A stretch of 64,000 bases of DNA. Origin: Eublepharis macularius (Eukaryota; Chordata; Lepidosauria; Squamata; Eublepharidae). The notes beneath the pieces were generated by a model. It saw only the letters and a list, made by a program, of their open reading frames with translations. It was not told the origin of the DNA and made no database searches. Shown here piece after piece: positions 53,931-64,000 of the stretch. Position numbers and translations under genes: made by a program. The stretch covers positions 155,924,397-155,988,396 of the forward strand of contig NC_072790.1 of assembly GCF_028583425.1 (NCBI RefSeq), read 5' to 3'. Position 1 is the stretch's first letter; every line of letters begins with the position of its first letter.

Positions 53931-56380
53931 TTTCACATGCATTCAAAATTTGGCAGCATTTCTAGATTTTTTTTAAAAATTCAAATTTAAATTTTCCTTT
54001 TGAAATTCAGCATTGAGTTTACTTTACTTTTTTTTTTAAAAAAAAGATGGTTTTAACTTGCAACCAGCCTGCAGCCTAAGATTTTGTTGGTTATTTCAAA
54101 TTACATGAATCTAAAATCTTCCTCAACTCTGTAATTCCTGGTTACATGCACCTCTCATCGCTACCCATGCTCTCATCCCCATTTTTCCACCTCCCTTTTG
54201 TTCCTCTGGACTATTACCTCTTTAACTCTTCATTTCCTAGCCCTTATCTCCTCCTTTCAACATTTTCCTAGGTTAGCTATCCCTTAAGTTGTCTGCTTCC
54301 TCCACTTTTCCATCCAAAAATTCTTCTACTGTCTTATTGTCTCTATAATCTGAAAAAAATATACAATGGCAGACAGAGATGTTCCTGCCAGTCTCATTCT
54401 TCTGTGACATTAGGGCAAATTAACCACCCACATCACAAACACTACAAAATTACACTGTAATGCACAGTGACAAATATTATTATTGATATATTTACTCAAA
54501 GGCAATGTTAACAGAAACTAAACATCTTAATATCAGTACACAAAAGCATTTTGTCTTAAACATTTTAACAGGTCATATTTTCATCAACACTACTCAACAG
54601 AACCTTTCATTAAGAATAGGTTATGGAGATGGACATGAAGAAAGGGTGAAAGAGGAGGTATGGGCACAGACAGTGGCGTGGCACTGCTCTCGACACTCAA
54701 AATGAGATTTTACACTTTCTACTGTCATTTGCTGTTGACAATGATGGGAATATGTGACGGTTAACCAGAGTTTGCAACAAGTTGGTTCAAAGAATAGAAA
54801 GAACCTCCAAGAAATTATCCCACCTCTCATCAGTGGTTAGGACAGGGAGAATTAAAATACTGTTTTGCATGGTGCAGGAACTCGAGGAGCTCCAGCTCTC
54901 CAAATGGCATGAGATTCAAGAGTCATACAGTTGCAGCAAATAGTATGTGGAATTTGTATTACTTATACTACTGGCAAGAAAAATGATAACCAGAAAACAT
55001 TTTGTTAATATACAGGTTGTAAGAAATTCCACAACTGTGAAAATTGCAGCTGAATTGCACCAGGAGAAAGCAGGGTGGCCCACAAAATTCAAAAACAACA
55101 ACAGTGAGGGTTAGCAGATGCACCATACTTTCACTTTACTATAAACTGCCTGTCAAGCATAGCAGTTATTATACAGAACTGCCATGCTGGAACTGCTGTG
55201 TACATCATATAACCATACAATTTTGATCCATGCAGACTTCTACTTCTTAAAGGAAATTACTAGAGTGAACATTGGTTTCTTCTCTCAAATAATCCTATTA
55301 ATGAACATAAATCATCGTCTTAAAACATTCCTTTTGCTCGCATGGTCACATCAGAAAGGAACCATCTCAGTCTAGGAACCTGAGCATATTCTTTCAAATA
55401 AATACTTCATGAAGAATACCTTTAGTTCCAAGTAAGAAAACAACAGACTCATAAGAATTCAATATACAAGGAGATGCTATCTGGTTACTCATATCCCTTT
55501 CTCTCCCTCTTTTTTTAAAACAGCTGAATAGCACATAGTACTTGCATTTGCTTATACAGAATAGTTGGCAGCATATATTTCAGAACAACTAACACATAGC
55601 TCTGGCCCTCACCTTACAGGGCTTTCCATGACCACTGTAATCTGAACAACCACAACCCCTTTTTTCTGCACTTAGCAATTTCCTGATCAGATGCACAAGC
55701 AACATCTTGCCTGATGCTACATTATGTTAATAGTAAATATAGATGAATAGTAGACATACCAGCACACAATATTGAGTAGAAACCCTCCCCTTCCCCTCAC
55801 CCCCGGCCTCCGGCTCCAAGCAATGAGTGGATGAGATCACAAAAGAAGGCTCATCTGTAGATCTGTCATCTGGTTCTCTGTCGAGTCAGCTTCCTCTTCC
55901 ACAACAAGCTTGATGTTTCAAAACCACGCCAAGATTTTTATTGCCTTTGTAACCCATGCATTTCCCTTCAAAAAAGGCTCTACTGACTAGATACATCTTT
56001 CATGCACAAAGTGAATGATTTTGCAATTATGCCTTATACAAAGGACCATTATCTTCCTGATATACATAGCACGAGAAGCCATATGCATTTCCCATGGCTC
56101 TCTTTTTATACACAGAAAATAACAAACAGCAGCAGAAGAGAAAGATGGAAGACTTACTATTTTCCCCCTTTGGCCTTTTAAAAAAAGAAAGTTTAAAGCT
56201 ATGCATCATTTTAGACTGGGGCTTCTTACAGCATAATCAAGCTTTACAGCAAATTGGAAAGCAGCAGCAGCTTTTAAAAAAAATCTCATATGCCCCTTTC
56301 AATTTGTTGTCAAAAAAGTTAAGATCTACCCCCCCCCCCGGCAAACAAAGGAGAACCTACATCACTCGTGCGGAAAAGAC
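53931..56380. other. Unannotated AT-rich stretch leading to a CpG-rich region
   Basis: A T-run/A-run at about 54010-54045 and low-complexity C-runs are visible. No exon could be supported. Confidence 0.4.
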
Positions 56381-57250
56381 AAAATAAACACACAAAGCAA
56401 AGAATCTCCTCCTCGTACGCCGTACGACTTCCAGAGATGTAGAGGATGCGCGTAGGAGGACGGATAGTAGCGACGAAGCCAAAAAAATGAATAGGAAAAG
56501 GGAAGAGCCCCCTCCCCCACAGGCGGGAATCGGGGTTGGTCTGTTATCACAGAGATGGGAAAGGAAGAAAGAAGAAATGGAGCCTTAAACAGCTCCATCT
56601 GTATCCAATCTGGGCCAGTCCAGTCCCCATTATATTCAAACAGCAGCAGCAAGCATCTCAAAGAATTTTTTTTTAAAGAACGCCTTGCCCAAAACCTGGC
56701 TGGTTTGCAAGCCCCCCTTTTAGGCCGAGGAGACAAGAGAAGAAAAGAACAGCGATGGAGCCGGGTTGGGGGCGGGGGAGGGGTATGCTGATGCACCGTA
56801 TTTATTGCTTCCACCCGAGCCAGGGAAAGGAAAGGCGACACCACCCCAGACAGCCAAAGGTCCGCCACGGCATCACGTACCCTCCCCCCCCCCCCCCGAA
56901 CCGGAGCCTCTGCCTCACCGACCCAGGGGGAGGAATGCTCCAACTCTCGGTCTTTCTGCTGGGAGCAACCGCTTTAACGTTATTCCCAGCATATAGCGGC
57001 TAACGGCACGGAGCCAGGAAAATCCACTGCGCAGGCGCCTATACAGAGAGCGCGCGCACATACACACTCACAATTATGGGAGGGGGAAGGAGAATGAACA
57101 GAACGGATTTGCCATGCCCTACGACCAGTCGAATGCGCAAGCGTGCGACCGATAAGTCTTCCCCTACCCCCACCCCACGTCTACTCTCACTGCGCAAGCG
57201 TTAATTTTCGGACAATGGGGAAGAGAGAGGAAAGTGTATTCCTGGTTTTC
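56380..57250. promoter_or_regulatory. CpG-rich promoter-like region with three NRF1-like sites
   Basis: CpG density rises sharply against the AT-rich flanks. Sites CTGCGCAGGCGCC (57027-57039), ATGCGCAAGCGTGCG (57133-57147) and CTGCGCAAGCGT (57190-57201) resemble the NRF1 motif (T)GCGCA(N)GCGC. No TATA box. It may drive a gene on either strand. Open frames across it look like untranslated GC-rich DNA. Confidence 0.6.
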
Positions 57251-57451
57251 TTTCTTCACAGATTAAAGATGTTAGAGAACAAAGGGGGATATGCGCTCGC
57301 TCTCTCTTCCTCACCTTTTGCATGTTTTGTGTTTCCCGTGTTGTGTTATGTATTTCTGTCTCACAGAATTTAGAAGGCGATCTGTTAGCATCATCAGGAT
57401 TACAGGTACACTCAGACCATGATTTGCATTGACTCAAAATAAGAGAAAACC

Positions 57452-57643
57452 AAGATGAGTAGCTGTCTGTACCAGCGGAAAAGAGCAAGAGTCCACTATC
57501 ACCTATAAGACCAACAAAATTAGTGGTAGGCAGGGTGTGAGCTTTCCTGAGCCATAGCTTCAAATACATAGCTGTGGCTCACGAAAGCTCACACCCTACC
57601 ACTAATCTTGTTGGTCTTATAGGTGATACTGGACTCTTGCTCT
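57452..57643. mobile_element. Penelope-like palindromic insertion
   Basis: The arm 'AAGAGCAAGAGTCCACTATC...' (57480-57540) is inverted at about 57575-57641. TAAGAGAAAACC is a 12-bp duplication (57440-57451 and 57644-57655). 'GTGGCTCACGAAAGCTCACA' holds the right half of a hammerhead-like core (stem plus GAAA), while the left CTGANGA half is not seen. It sits between two promoter-like blocks. Confidence 0.8.
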
Positions 57644-57717
57644 TAAGAGAAAACCGTCTGCTTTGGTGGTGGCAGGCAGAAAGCGCCTACTAGATATTTT
57701 CCGTGGAATGGGTAGGG

Positions 57718-58110
57718 AAGAACTACAAGTCCCAGAATGGCGGGCAGCAATACATTCTTCGCTATATTAGAGCGTTGCTTGCTGGGCGGTTTAGGAGAAG
57801 TCCATGGAAGTTCATCTGAAACCCTGCGGAAGAGCGTGAGGCGAGTTTTGCCGCTCACCTCCAGAGACAACATAGCAGCCGTCCGCTCACTTGTCTCTCA
57901 GCTCCTCCCGAAAGCGAGATTCGGAAAAGACCGTTTCTTGGTTGCCTAGCAACAAGATTAGCGTAAGAGCCTCCGAAACCCCGGTCCATCCTGGGAATTG
58001 TAGTCTCTCCTTCACAGTTCATATTTCGTTTGAGGATGCCAGGGAGCTGTTTGGACTACAGCGACCGAGAACCAACGGTGAAAGTGCAGGAAGTTTTACC
58101 TCACCCATTC
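57718..58110 (+). promoter_or_regulatory. Promoter-like region with two ZNF143/SBS-type sites
   Basis: AACTACAAGTCCCAGAATGG (57721-57740) and, inverted, CATCCTGGGAATTGTAGTCT (57987-58006) match the SBS motif bound by ZNF143 (ACTACAATTCCCAGAATGC). Such sites mark housekeeping and often bidirectional promoters. It lies just upstream of the candidate exon at 58115. Confidence 0.65.
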
Positions 58111-58114
58111 CTCA

Positions 58115-58286
58115 ATGCAGGGAGATTCTGAAACTGCGAGGGCTGTGGAAAGAGCTGCAGCGTGTAGCCCGAGACCGGGCATTGACGTCTCTGGCCAGTT
58201 CCCATCTTCATTTAGCCCTATGAGGGAGGGCGGCGGAGAGTCGGAGCTGGAGGAGTCGTTGGAGCGGTATCACCGGAGCCTGCGCA
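58115..58286 (+). CDS. Candidate first coding exon of an unrecognised host gene
   Basis: ATG 58115 opens 57 codons ending at a strong splice donor (GCA|GTGAGTGAG, donor at 58287). An in-frame TGA at 58079-58081 limits the 5' side. The predicted peptide is rich in Glu, Arg and Ser and includes 'GGGESELEESLERYHRSLR', which looks like the start of a helical or coiled-coil protein. An internal in-frame ATG at 58220 is an alternative start. Neither ATG has a strong Kozak context. No family was recognised. Support comes from the CpG/ZNF143 promoter just upstream and the clean donor. Exon 2 was not found in the window; what follows is repeat-rich. Confidence 0.45.
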
Positions 58287-58561
58287 GTGAGTGAGAGCAT
58301 GTTCCCTGGGCCCTGTGGTCACTTTTCTCTTAGGAATCGGGGGTGCTCCTCTAGCTACCTAACCCTGAGCCCCCTCGTCACCCAGAAATCTGTCCTCGCA
58401 CTCTTTGCACAGAATTTACATCGCAGAGGCAGGAAAGGATGTAAAAATCTTAGCTTATTCATGAAATTGAATGGGAAAGTGGCTACTTTCGGAGTAGGTT
58501 TCCAGGTCGCAGGCATTTGATTTTTACCTTGGGTTCATTATCAAGTGGTTTGAATTAACTA
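58287..58561. other. Presumed start of intron 1, or intergenic DNA
   Basis: No repeat recognised until the MITE at 58562. Confidence 0.3.
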
Positions 58562-58650
58562 ACAGTGCAATCTTAAGTAAAGTTACTCCAGTCTAAGCTC
58601 ATTGATTTCAGTGGGTTTAGATTGGAGTAACTGTTTAGGGTTACACCGTT
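58562..58650. mobile_element. Palindromic MITE (AACAGTGCAATCCTAA type)
   Basis: 'CAGTGCAATCTTAAGTAAAG' + 'TTACTCCAGTCTAAGCTCA' is followed by its inverted counterpart 'TGGGTTTAGATTGGAGTAAC' + 'TGTTTAGGGTTACACCGTTA'. The whole 90 bp can fold as one hairpin. Confidence 0.8.
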
Positions 58651-58655
58651 AATAT

Positions 58656-60062
58656 TTCTGATGGGTGCCTTGGACGGGTTTAAATTGTTTTTCATGGAAC
58701 AAACTCAAAGGATTGCCATCAGAGATCAGCTACCTCCAGAATGGGAGCTATCTTGCAGGGTTCTGCAGGCACAATCTTATCTCCTATGTTATTCAACCTC
58801 TATGTAAAGCCTTTAGGAGAACTCATTCGCAGCTATGGAGCTGGATGTCACCAATATGCAGATGACAGCCAACTCTGTATCTTGCTATCCAGGTCCCCCA
58901 CAGGATGCAGTAGAAATCTTGGATCACTGCCTGACAGCTGTGGTGAAATGGCGGAAAATGAACAAATTAAAATTGAACCCAGACAAGATAGAAATGATGC
59001 GTGTTGGGAAGGCAGAGATTTTGAAGGTCATTGTACTCCCCACTTTTGATGGCGTTCATCTGACCCTTGCAGACTCGGTTAAGAGCCTAGGGGTTATACT
59101 GGATCTAATGCTACTACTAGAAAAACAAGTTAAGGCAGCTGCAAAAAATGCTTTCTACAACTTCACTCTAGCCTGGAAGATGGCCAGCCTGGCCACCTGG
59201 ATCCATGCTATGGTAACATCCATTCTATAGTTACCATACTATGATAACATCAAGACTTGACTATTGTAATGCACTATACATAGGTTTCCTATCTAAATTA
59301 ACTAGAAGACTCCAGTTGGTGCAAAACTCTATGGCTCGACTATTATCAGGAGCGAGCAAGAGCATGAGCATCACTCCCATCCTGTAGTTACTCCATTGTC
59401 TACCTATTAGTTACTGTGCTCAGTTCAAGTTATTGGTTATTACATACAAAGCTCTTCACAGCCTTCGTCCGGCCTACCTACGGGACCACCTCCCTTCCTA
59501 TGTTCCTCCATCTGAACAAGGTCTCCCACAGGTGCCACCCTGCACATAGGTGAAATCAACAGCAGGGCTTTCTCTGTGGTGTTCCCTACCCTGAGGAACA
59601 GCCTGCCTGAGGAGATCAGGAGAGTCCCCACTCTCCTGACTTTCCACAAACAATGCAAAACCAAATTATTCAAAAAGGCTTTTTATTCAGATAAGAGAGC
59701 TATATTATAGGGAGGGGAATCTCAGATGCTTCACTAATGAATTAGAGACCATAGACTTCACCACTATGTTGCCATTTGTACTATCTGTTGCTTTAAATAT
59801 GTGCTCCTATGAGCTGCCTGTGCTTCATGTTGTCTGTGTTTGTCTTAGAATTGTTTATGTTCTGCTTCAGCATTTCTTCAACTCTATTGGATTTTTGCTA
59901 ATGTAATGTCATTTTTTTGCTAATGTCTTTGTAAACTTGTATTTATTTACCCTATGGCATTGTTTATGGAAATGTTTTGATATTGTCTGGACTAATCTCA
60001 CACTGGGTAATCTGCCTTGAGTCTCACTGAAAAAGGCAGACTATAAATGATATAAATAAAAT
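58656..60062 (+). mobile_element. L2-type LINE, 5'-truncated, with RT remnant
   Basis: Starts within the RT. The block 'TILSPMLFNLYVKPLGELIR' and the catalytic 'CHQYADDSQL' (about 58775-58875) are followed after a frameshift by 'WRKMNKLKLNPDKIEMMRVG', 'SVKSLGVILDL' and 'KAAAKNAFYNFTLAWKMA', all L2-clade motifs. The C-terminal part to about 59700 is broken ('YKALHSLRPAYLRDHLPSYV'). The 3' UTR ends in an (ATAAA) tail near 60060. Confidence 0.85.
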
Positions 60063-60945
60063 AAAACACTTCTATAGACATCTCACGCTGATCCCCTGTC
60101 ACAGACATGGAAAAATATGCAATACTGTGCTTCAGAAAATCCAGGAAATCACCAGGTTCTACTCCCTAACTTTTCAAAACCCACTCTTGGCTCTACTGCC
60201 TTGCCAACCCCACCACCAAATCTCCAGTTAACAGCCCTTAGCCAAAGGGAAAGAGACAGAATAAAGTTGGTTGCTGTGAAGAATTTCTACCCCACCACAC
60301 TCACTTCAGGTAGTTAGAAATATATCCAGAAAACTCCCCAACCCACATAACACACCCGTTACTGGAGAGACTTGAATTCCCATCTCTTTGAACTACTTCA
60401 CATACAACAAAGCAACTCACTAGCATGCCATGGTGACTGAATATATACAGGATGGGAAGCTACAGCCAGTGTTCTTCATTCACAGTGTTTATGCTTCTGA
60501 ACACACACTTGTTTCACCTATATGTCACATTGAAGGTGTACAGCTAAATAACATATGAAGCAACCTACAGACCTTTTAACAAGCAGTATGGTACCTGATG
60601 TACAGCAGGTAATATAAGACATTAAATATATGAATGCCTTGCTACTTCACAGGATTTTCATTTTAGAAATTAGTTGCATGTTTTTTTCTTTGTTTAAAAT
60701 ATTTCTTTCATAATTTTTTATTTTATTAATAGAATTAAAAGCCCAATAGAAAGGGCAAAGAAATAAGAGAAATTGTGAAAGAAGCATACAGAAAAGTTTT
60801 TAAAAAGACAGAAATTAGAAACAAAAGAAAACAAAACATATTTCATTTGCCATTTTTCTCTACAACACTTATTTTAGCAAACATCATACTTCAAATTTTG
60901 ATCTCTCCAACATTTCCTTTTCCACTACTGCCTCCCTTCTGTTCC
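60063..60945. other. Unannotated AT-rich stretch; may include an antisense L1 3' end from about 60690
   Basis: T-rich sequence (60690-60730) and purine/pyrimidine-skewed DNA up to the L2 resemble the complement of an L1 3' UTR. It could be the continuation of the L1 at 62265-64000, split by the L2. This is not certain. Confidence 0.35.
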
Positions 60946-62255
60946 CCGATGTGGGGATACAGGGGACTGCACTACAATGGCTAGTCTCTTTTCTTCACAG
61001 TCGGGGACAGAGGGTGGTGCTGGGGAAGAAATTGTCCTCTTGTCACCCGCTGGTATGCACTGTGCTGCAGGGGGCAATACTCTCTCCATTACTGATTTAC
61101 ATCTATATGCGCCCCCTCACTCAGCTGGTGCGAAGCTTTGGTCTTGGGTGTCACCAGTATGCTGATGACACCCAGCTATATCTGTTGATGGGCGACCGGC
61201 CTGTCTTGTCCCTGGATGTCCTGGAGCACACTTTTGAAGCCGTAGATGGATGGTTGAAACAGTCAGCTGAAATTAAATCCCACGAAGACAGAGATCCTGT
61301 ACTTGAGTTGCGGGCACATGGATTCGGGACCCCAGCTCCCTATTCTTGATGGGTCGGTACTTGTACTGGCCCCAAGAGTCAGGAGCCTGGGAGTGATCCT
61401 GGATGCCTCCTTGAATATGGAGGCTCAGGTAGCTGCAGTTGCCTGGTCCTCCTTCTTCCACCTTCAGCAGACCAGGCAACTTGCCCCTTATCTCGACCCA
61501 CGACTTAACTACAGTGATTCAGGCAACGGCCACCTCTAGATTAGACTACTGTAATGCACTCTACGCAGGACTTCCCTTGAATCTGATCCGGCAGTTGCAG
61601 CTGATCCAAAATGCATGTCATCACGAGAGTGCTGAGAAGTGCACACATTACACTGGTATTGCGCCATCTGCATTGGTTACCTGTAGAGTAGAGAGATTCA
61701 ATGTTTGGTATTAACCTCTAAAGCCCTATGCCGACTGGGACCTGCATATCTTCAGGATCGCCTCTCCCCATATGTGCCTCAGCGGATGCTTCTGTCTAGT
61801 GATAAACAGCTACTAGTGATCCCTGCCCCCAGGGAGGCCCACCTAGGGTCGACCAGAACCAGGGCCTTTTCAGCTCCAACCTGGTGGAATGCTCTGTCTA
61901 ACGAGACCAGGGCCCAGTGGGATTTGTTATCATTCCACCGGGCCTGTAAGACAGAGCTGTTCCACCGGGCATTTGGTTGATGCTTGGTAGGGCCCCCACT
62001 GGCCGAAATAGGGTAGAATGGGACCCTCCCTATTAGAACACCCACCTCCAGAAAAGAAGTTTCCTTCTTAAATTATCTCTTAATGATGGTTGGAAATGGA
62101 TTAATGAACTGTTTGTGCCGCTTGTGGTTGTTTTAAATATTTTTATGGTATTTATTATGTTTTAAACTGTGGCCGTAATTTTAGTGTATATAAATGTGAT
62201 CTGCCCTGAGCCTGCTGGTGCGGGAAGGGCGGAATACAAATATAAATAAATAAAT
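60946..62255 (+). mobile_element. L2-type LINE, 5'-truncated, with RT remnant
   Basis: Encodes 'GTALQWLVSFLHSRGQRVVL', 'GAILSPLLIYIYMRPLTQLV', the RT core 'GCHQYADDTQLYLLMG' (about 61147-61190), 'RVRSLGVILDASLNMEAQVA', 'TSRLDYCNALYAGLPLNLIR' and finally 'RLGPAYLQDRLSPYVPQ' with 'WWNALSNETRAQWDLLS' (to 61980). Frameshifts separate these. The 3' UTR has 'GATCTGCCCTGAGCCTGCTG' and an (AAAT) tail. Non-functional. Confidence 0.88.
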
Positions 62256-62264
62256 ATTTGTTTC

Positions 62265-64000
62265 CTAGATTTATCTTCTTAAAAATCAAAACCACAAATC
62301 ATCAGATAATTTTTCCTCATTTCATGCAGAAAGTCAATAAGGGGTTTCCAGTTAGCCAAAAAGTAGACAATGATTTATCTCTGATCAAAACTGTAAGTTT
62401 AGCCATCTCTGCTAACTCTGCCATTTTCATAATCCAGTCCTTGATTGAAGGCAATTCTGTACTTTTCCATTTTTTCACATACAAAAGTCTAGCTGCTGTA
62501 ATCATATATAAAAATAAAATACTGTGCTGATTTTCCAACTGTTTGTCCATTAGTCCCAACAAAAAAGTTTCAGGTTTAAACTGCATAGTAGTCTTTGATA
62601 CTTTTGTATTATCATATGAATTTGAGTCCAAAATTTTTTAGCTTTATGGCAAGTCCACCAAAGATGATAAAATGTTCCTTCTTGTTTCTCACGTTTCCTA
62701 CATTTGTTTGACATACCTTTACTCGTTTTAGCTAATTTGTCAGGAGACATATACCACCTATACATCATTTAATAAAAATTCTCTTTAAGTCTAACACTCA
62801 AAGTGAATTTAAGACCCGTTACCCACATATTTTCCCACTGATCCATCATTATATTATATCCAAAATTTTCAGCCCATTTTACCATATAATCTTTCACAGA
62901 TTCTTCTTCTGCTTCAAATTTTAATAACAGCCTATTCATTTTGGATATAAAATGTTCATCATTTGAACAAAGCTCTTTTTCAAACTCAGTCTTTTCATGG
63001 TTGTTGTGGATTTTCCGGACTGTATAGCCGTGGTCTCTGGCCGTGAAAGCCTTAGACAATATATCGAACACCTCTACAGGGAGGAAACATTTCAACAGAC
63101 CCGGAGATTGGAAACACTTCGGAACAAGAAAGCACATCTACTCTTTAACCTTTCTCCTACGCTGCAGGGACATGAAAACCATTCCATCTTTTCTCAAAAC
63201 CAAAAGAATCTTAAAAACTCCACAGGCTAACTGCATTTATGACCGTCTAGAACAGGCCCTCTTACATGAGAGAATCCATACTACCCGCAGAGAACTTGCT
63301 GCCACAGACAAGGAGCTATTCTCCTTGCATATCAACGCCAGCCACAAAATGAGAAGTCATGATTGGGACAAGATCGATAATCTCACCTACAGAGCCAAGA
63401 CCACGGCTATACAGCCCGGAAAATCCACAACAACCATCGTTCTCCGGCCGTGAAAGCCTTCGACAATATATCAGTCTTTTCATGTTCGAAGCCCCATAGT
63501 TTTGTAACTAATTTGAATCTTTCTAAAAGTTAAGCATAAGAAAACCATTGACATTTATAACCTTTAGCTATTAAGTCCATCCTTGTCTTCAGTTTGCAGT
63601 CTCCTTGTGAGAATTCTAATAAATCTCCATAAGTCAACCATCTCTGTTTGAAAATCTTCTCTCTTCTGTAAAACGCTTCCTGTGTTGAAATCCAAAGTGG
63701 TGTATCCTGTGTTAGTCTCAGTTTATATTTGTTCCAGGTTCTCAAAATGGTTCTCCTAATATAGTGATTTTTAAAGCCTGCATTGACCTTTACTTTGTCA
63801 TACCACAAATAGGCATGCCATCCAATACTCAGGTTATGTCCTTCCAATGTCAGGAGTCTTTCATTTCTCAGAAGCATCCATTCCTTCATCCACATTAGAT
63901 ATGCAGAGGCATAATAGTCTTTCAGATCCAGTAAACCAAGTCTCCCCTTTGCATCCTGTAACATTTTATATTTAGCCCTTGTTTTTTTCCCTTGCTAATC
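62265..64000 (-). mobile_element. L1 LINE ORF2 3' part, antisense, running off the window
   Basis: Minus-strand frames 63964-63530 ('LQDAKGRLGLLDLKDYYASA', 'GWHAYLWYDKVKVNAGF'), 63000-62769 ('MVKWAENFGYNIMMDQWENM') and 62768-62317 ('MMYRWYMSPDKLAKTS', 'CRKREKQEGTFYHLWWTC', 'YMITAARLLYVKKWKSTE') follow the intact L1 ORF2 from about residue 845 to near its end. The sequence is clearly different from the intact L1, so a separate subfamily. Frameshifted, and split by the Penelope-like insertion at 63000-63470. Confidence 0.88.
63000..63470. mobile_element. Penelope-like element fragment inserted in the antisense L1
   Basis: A perfect 14-bp duplication TCAGTCTTTTCATG flanks it (62986-62999 and 63471-63484). 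'TTGTTGTGGATTTTCCGGAC' + 'TGTATAGCCGTGGTCT' at the left recurs inverted at about 63394-63436. 'GGCCGTGAAAGCCTT' recurs directly at 63042 and 63446. These are typical of squamate Penelope/Neptune termini. The 136-codon plus-strand frame (63043-63453) keeps no RT motif, and looks like linker or ORF 3' sequence. Confidence 0.8.

Noticed and set aside
56362..56943. 193-codon minus-strand frame in the CpG-rich region
   Set aside because: Low-complexity Pro and Ser runs without conserved motif; more likely untranslated GC-rich DNA, although a minus-strand first exon cannot be excluded.

Overview
The window looks like squamate reptile (lizard or gecko type) nuclear DNA. It carries tRNA-derived Sauria-type SINEs, a 5S-rRNA-derived SINE, CR1, L2, L1 and R4 LINEs, a DIRS tyrosine-recombinase element, Penelope-like elements and many hAT-type DNA transposons. 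Nothing bacterial, plasmid-like or CRISPR-like is present. Almost every long open frame belongs to a transposable element. The exceptions are a CpG-rich promoter region near 56.4-58.3 kb and one candidate host first exon at 58115-58286.

0-15.3 kb is a nested stack. A Ty3/gypsy chromovirus-type LTR element (269-10102, 5-bp duplication CTGAG) has lost most of pol. Its 3' LTR is split by a near-full-length CR1 (CR1-A, about 2166-10029). CR1-A is itself interrupted by a 256-bp tail of a younger CR1 family (4957-5212) and by a 2.9-kb hAT-type element (5282-8163). The hAT-type element holds an antisense CR1 piece, a 5S SINE and a 63-bp minisatellite. Directly after the gypsy element lies a second CR1 (CR1-B, 10139-15254) with an intact esterase-type ORF1 and an ORF2 broken by only one frameshift and one stop.

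15.3-33.7 kb: AT-rich DNA with an L2 tail, a 2.1-kb terminal-inverted-repeat element (17137-19232), and an L2 LINE split by a 5.2-kb hAT transposon (21209-26430). The hAT transposase gene is in turn split by a 927-bp MITE with a perfect 8-bp duplication. Then comes a DIRS element on the minus strand (27167-32540) with recognisable gag, RT, RNase H and tyrosine recombinase remnants, inverted termini and the diagnostic internal complementary region.

33.7-43.5 kb: MITEs, minisatellites and a full-length L1 (36093-42201) with two intact ORFs, a poly-A tail and a perfect 17-bp target-site duplication. It is the element here most likely to be recently active. A GC-rich hAT-type element full of palindromic minisatellite repeats follows (42508-43322).

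43.5-56.3 kb: mostly unique AT-rich sequence, possibly intronic or intergenic. It is scattered with SINEs, an R4-type LINE fragment sitting between TAA repeats, a palindromic Penelope-like insertion with a hammerhead-ribozyme-like core, and a second copy of the BED-finger MITE.

56.3-64 kb: CpG-rich DNA with three NRF1-like and two ZNF143-like sites, an inserted Penelope-like palindrome, the candidate exon, two L2 LINEs and an antisense L1 fragment that holds another Penelope-like insertion.
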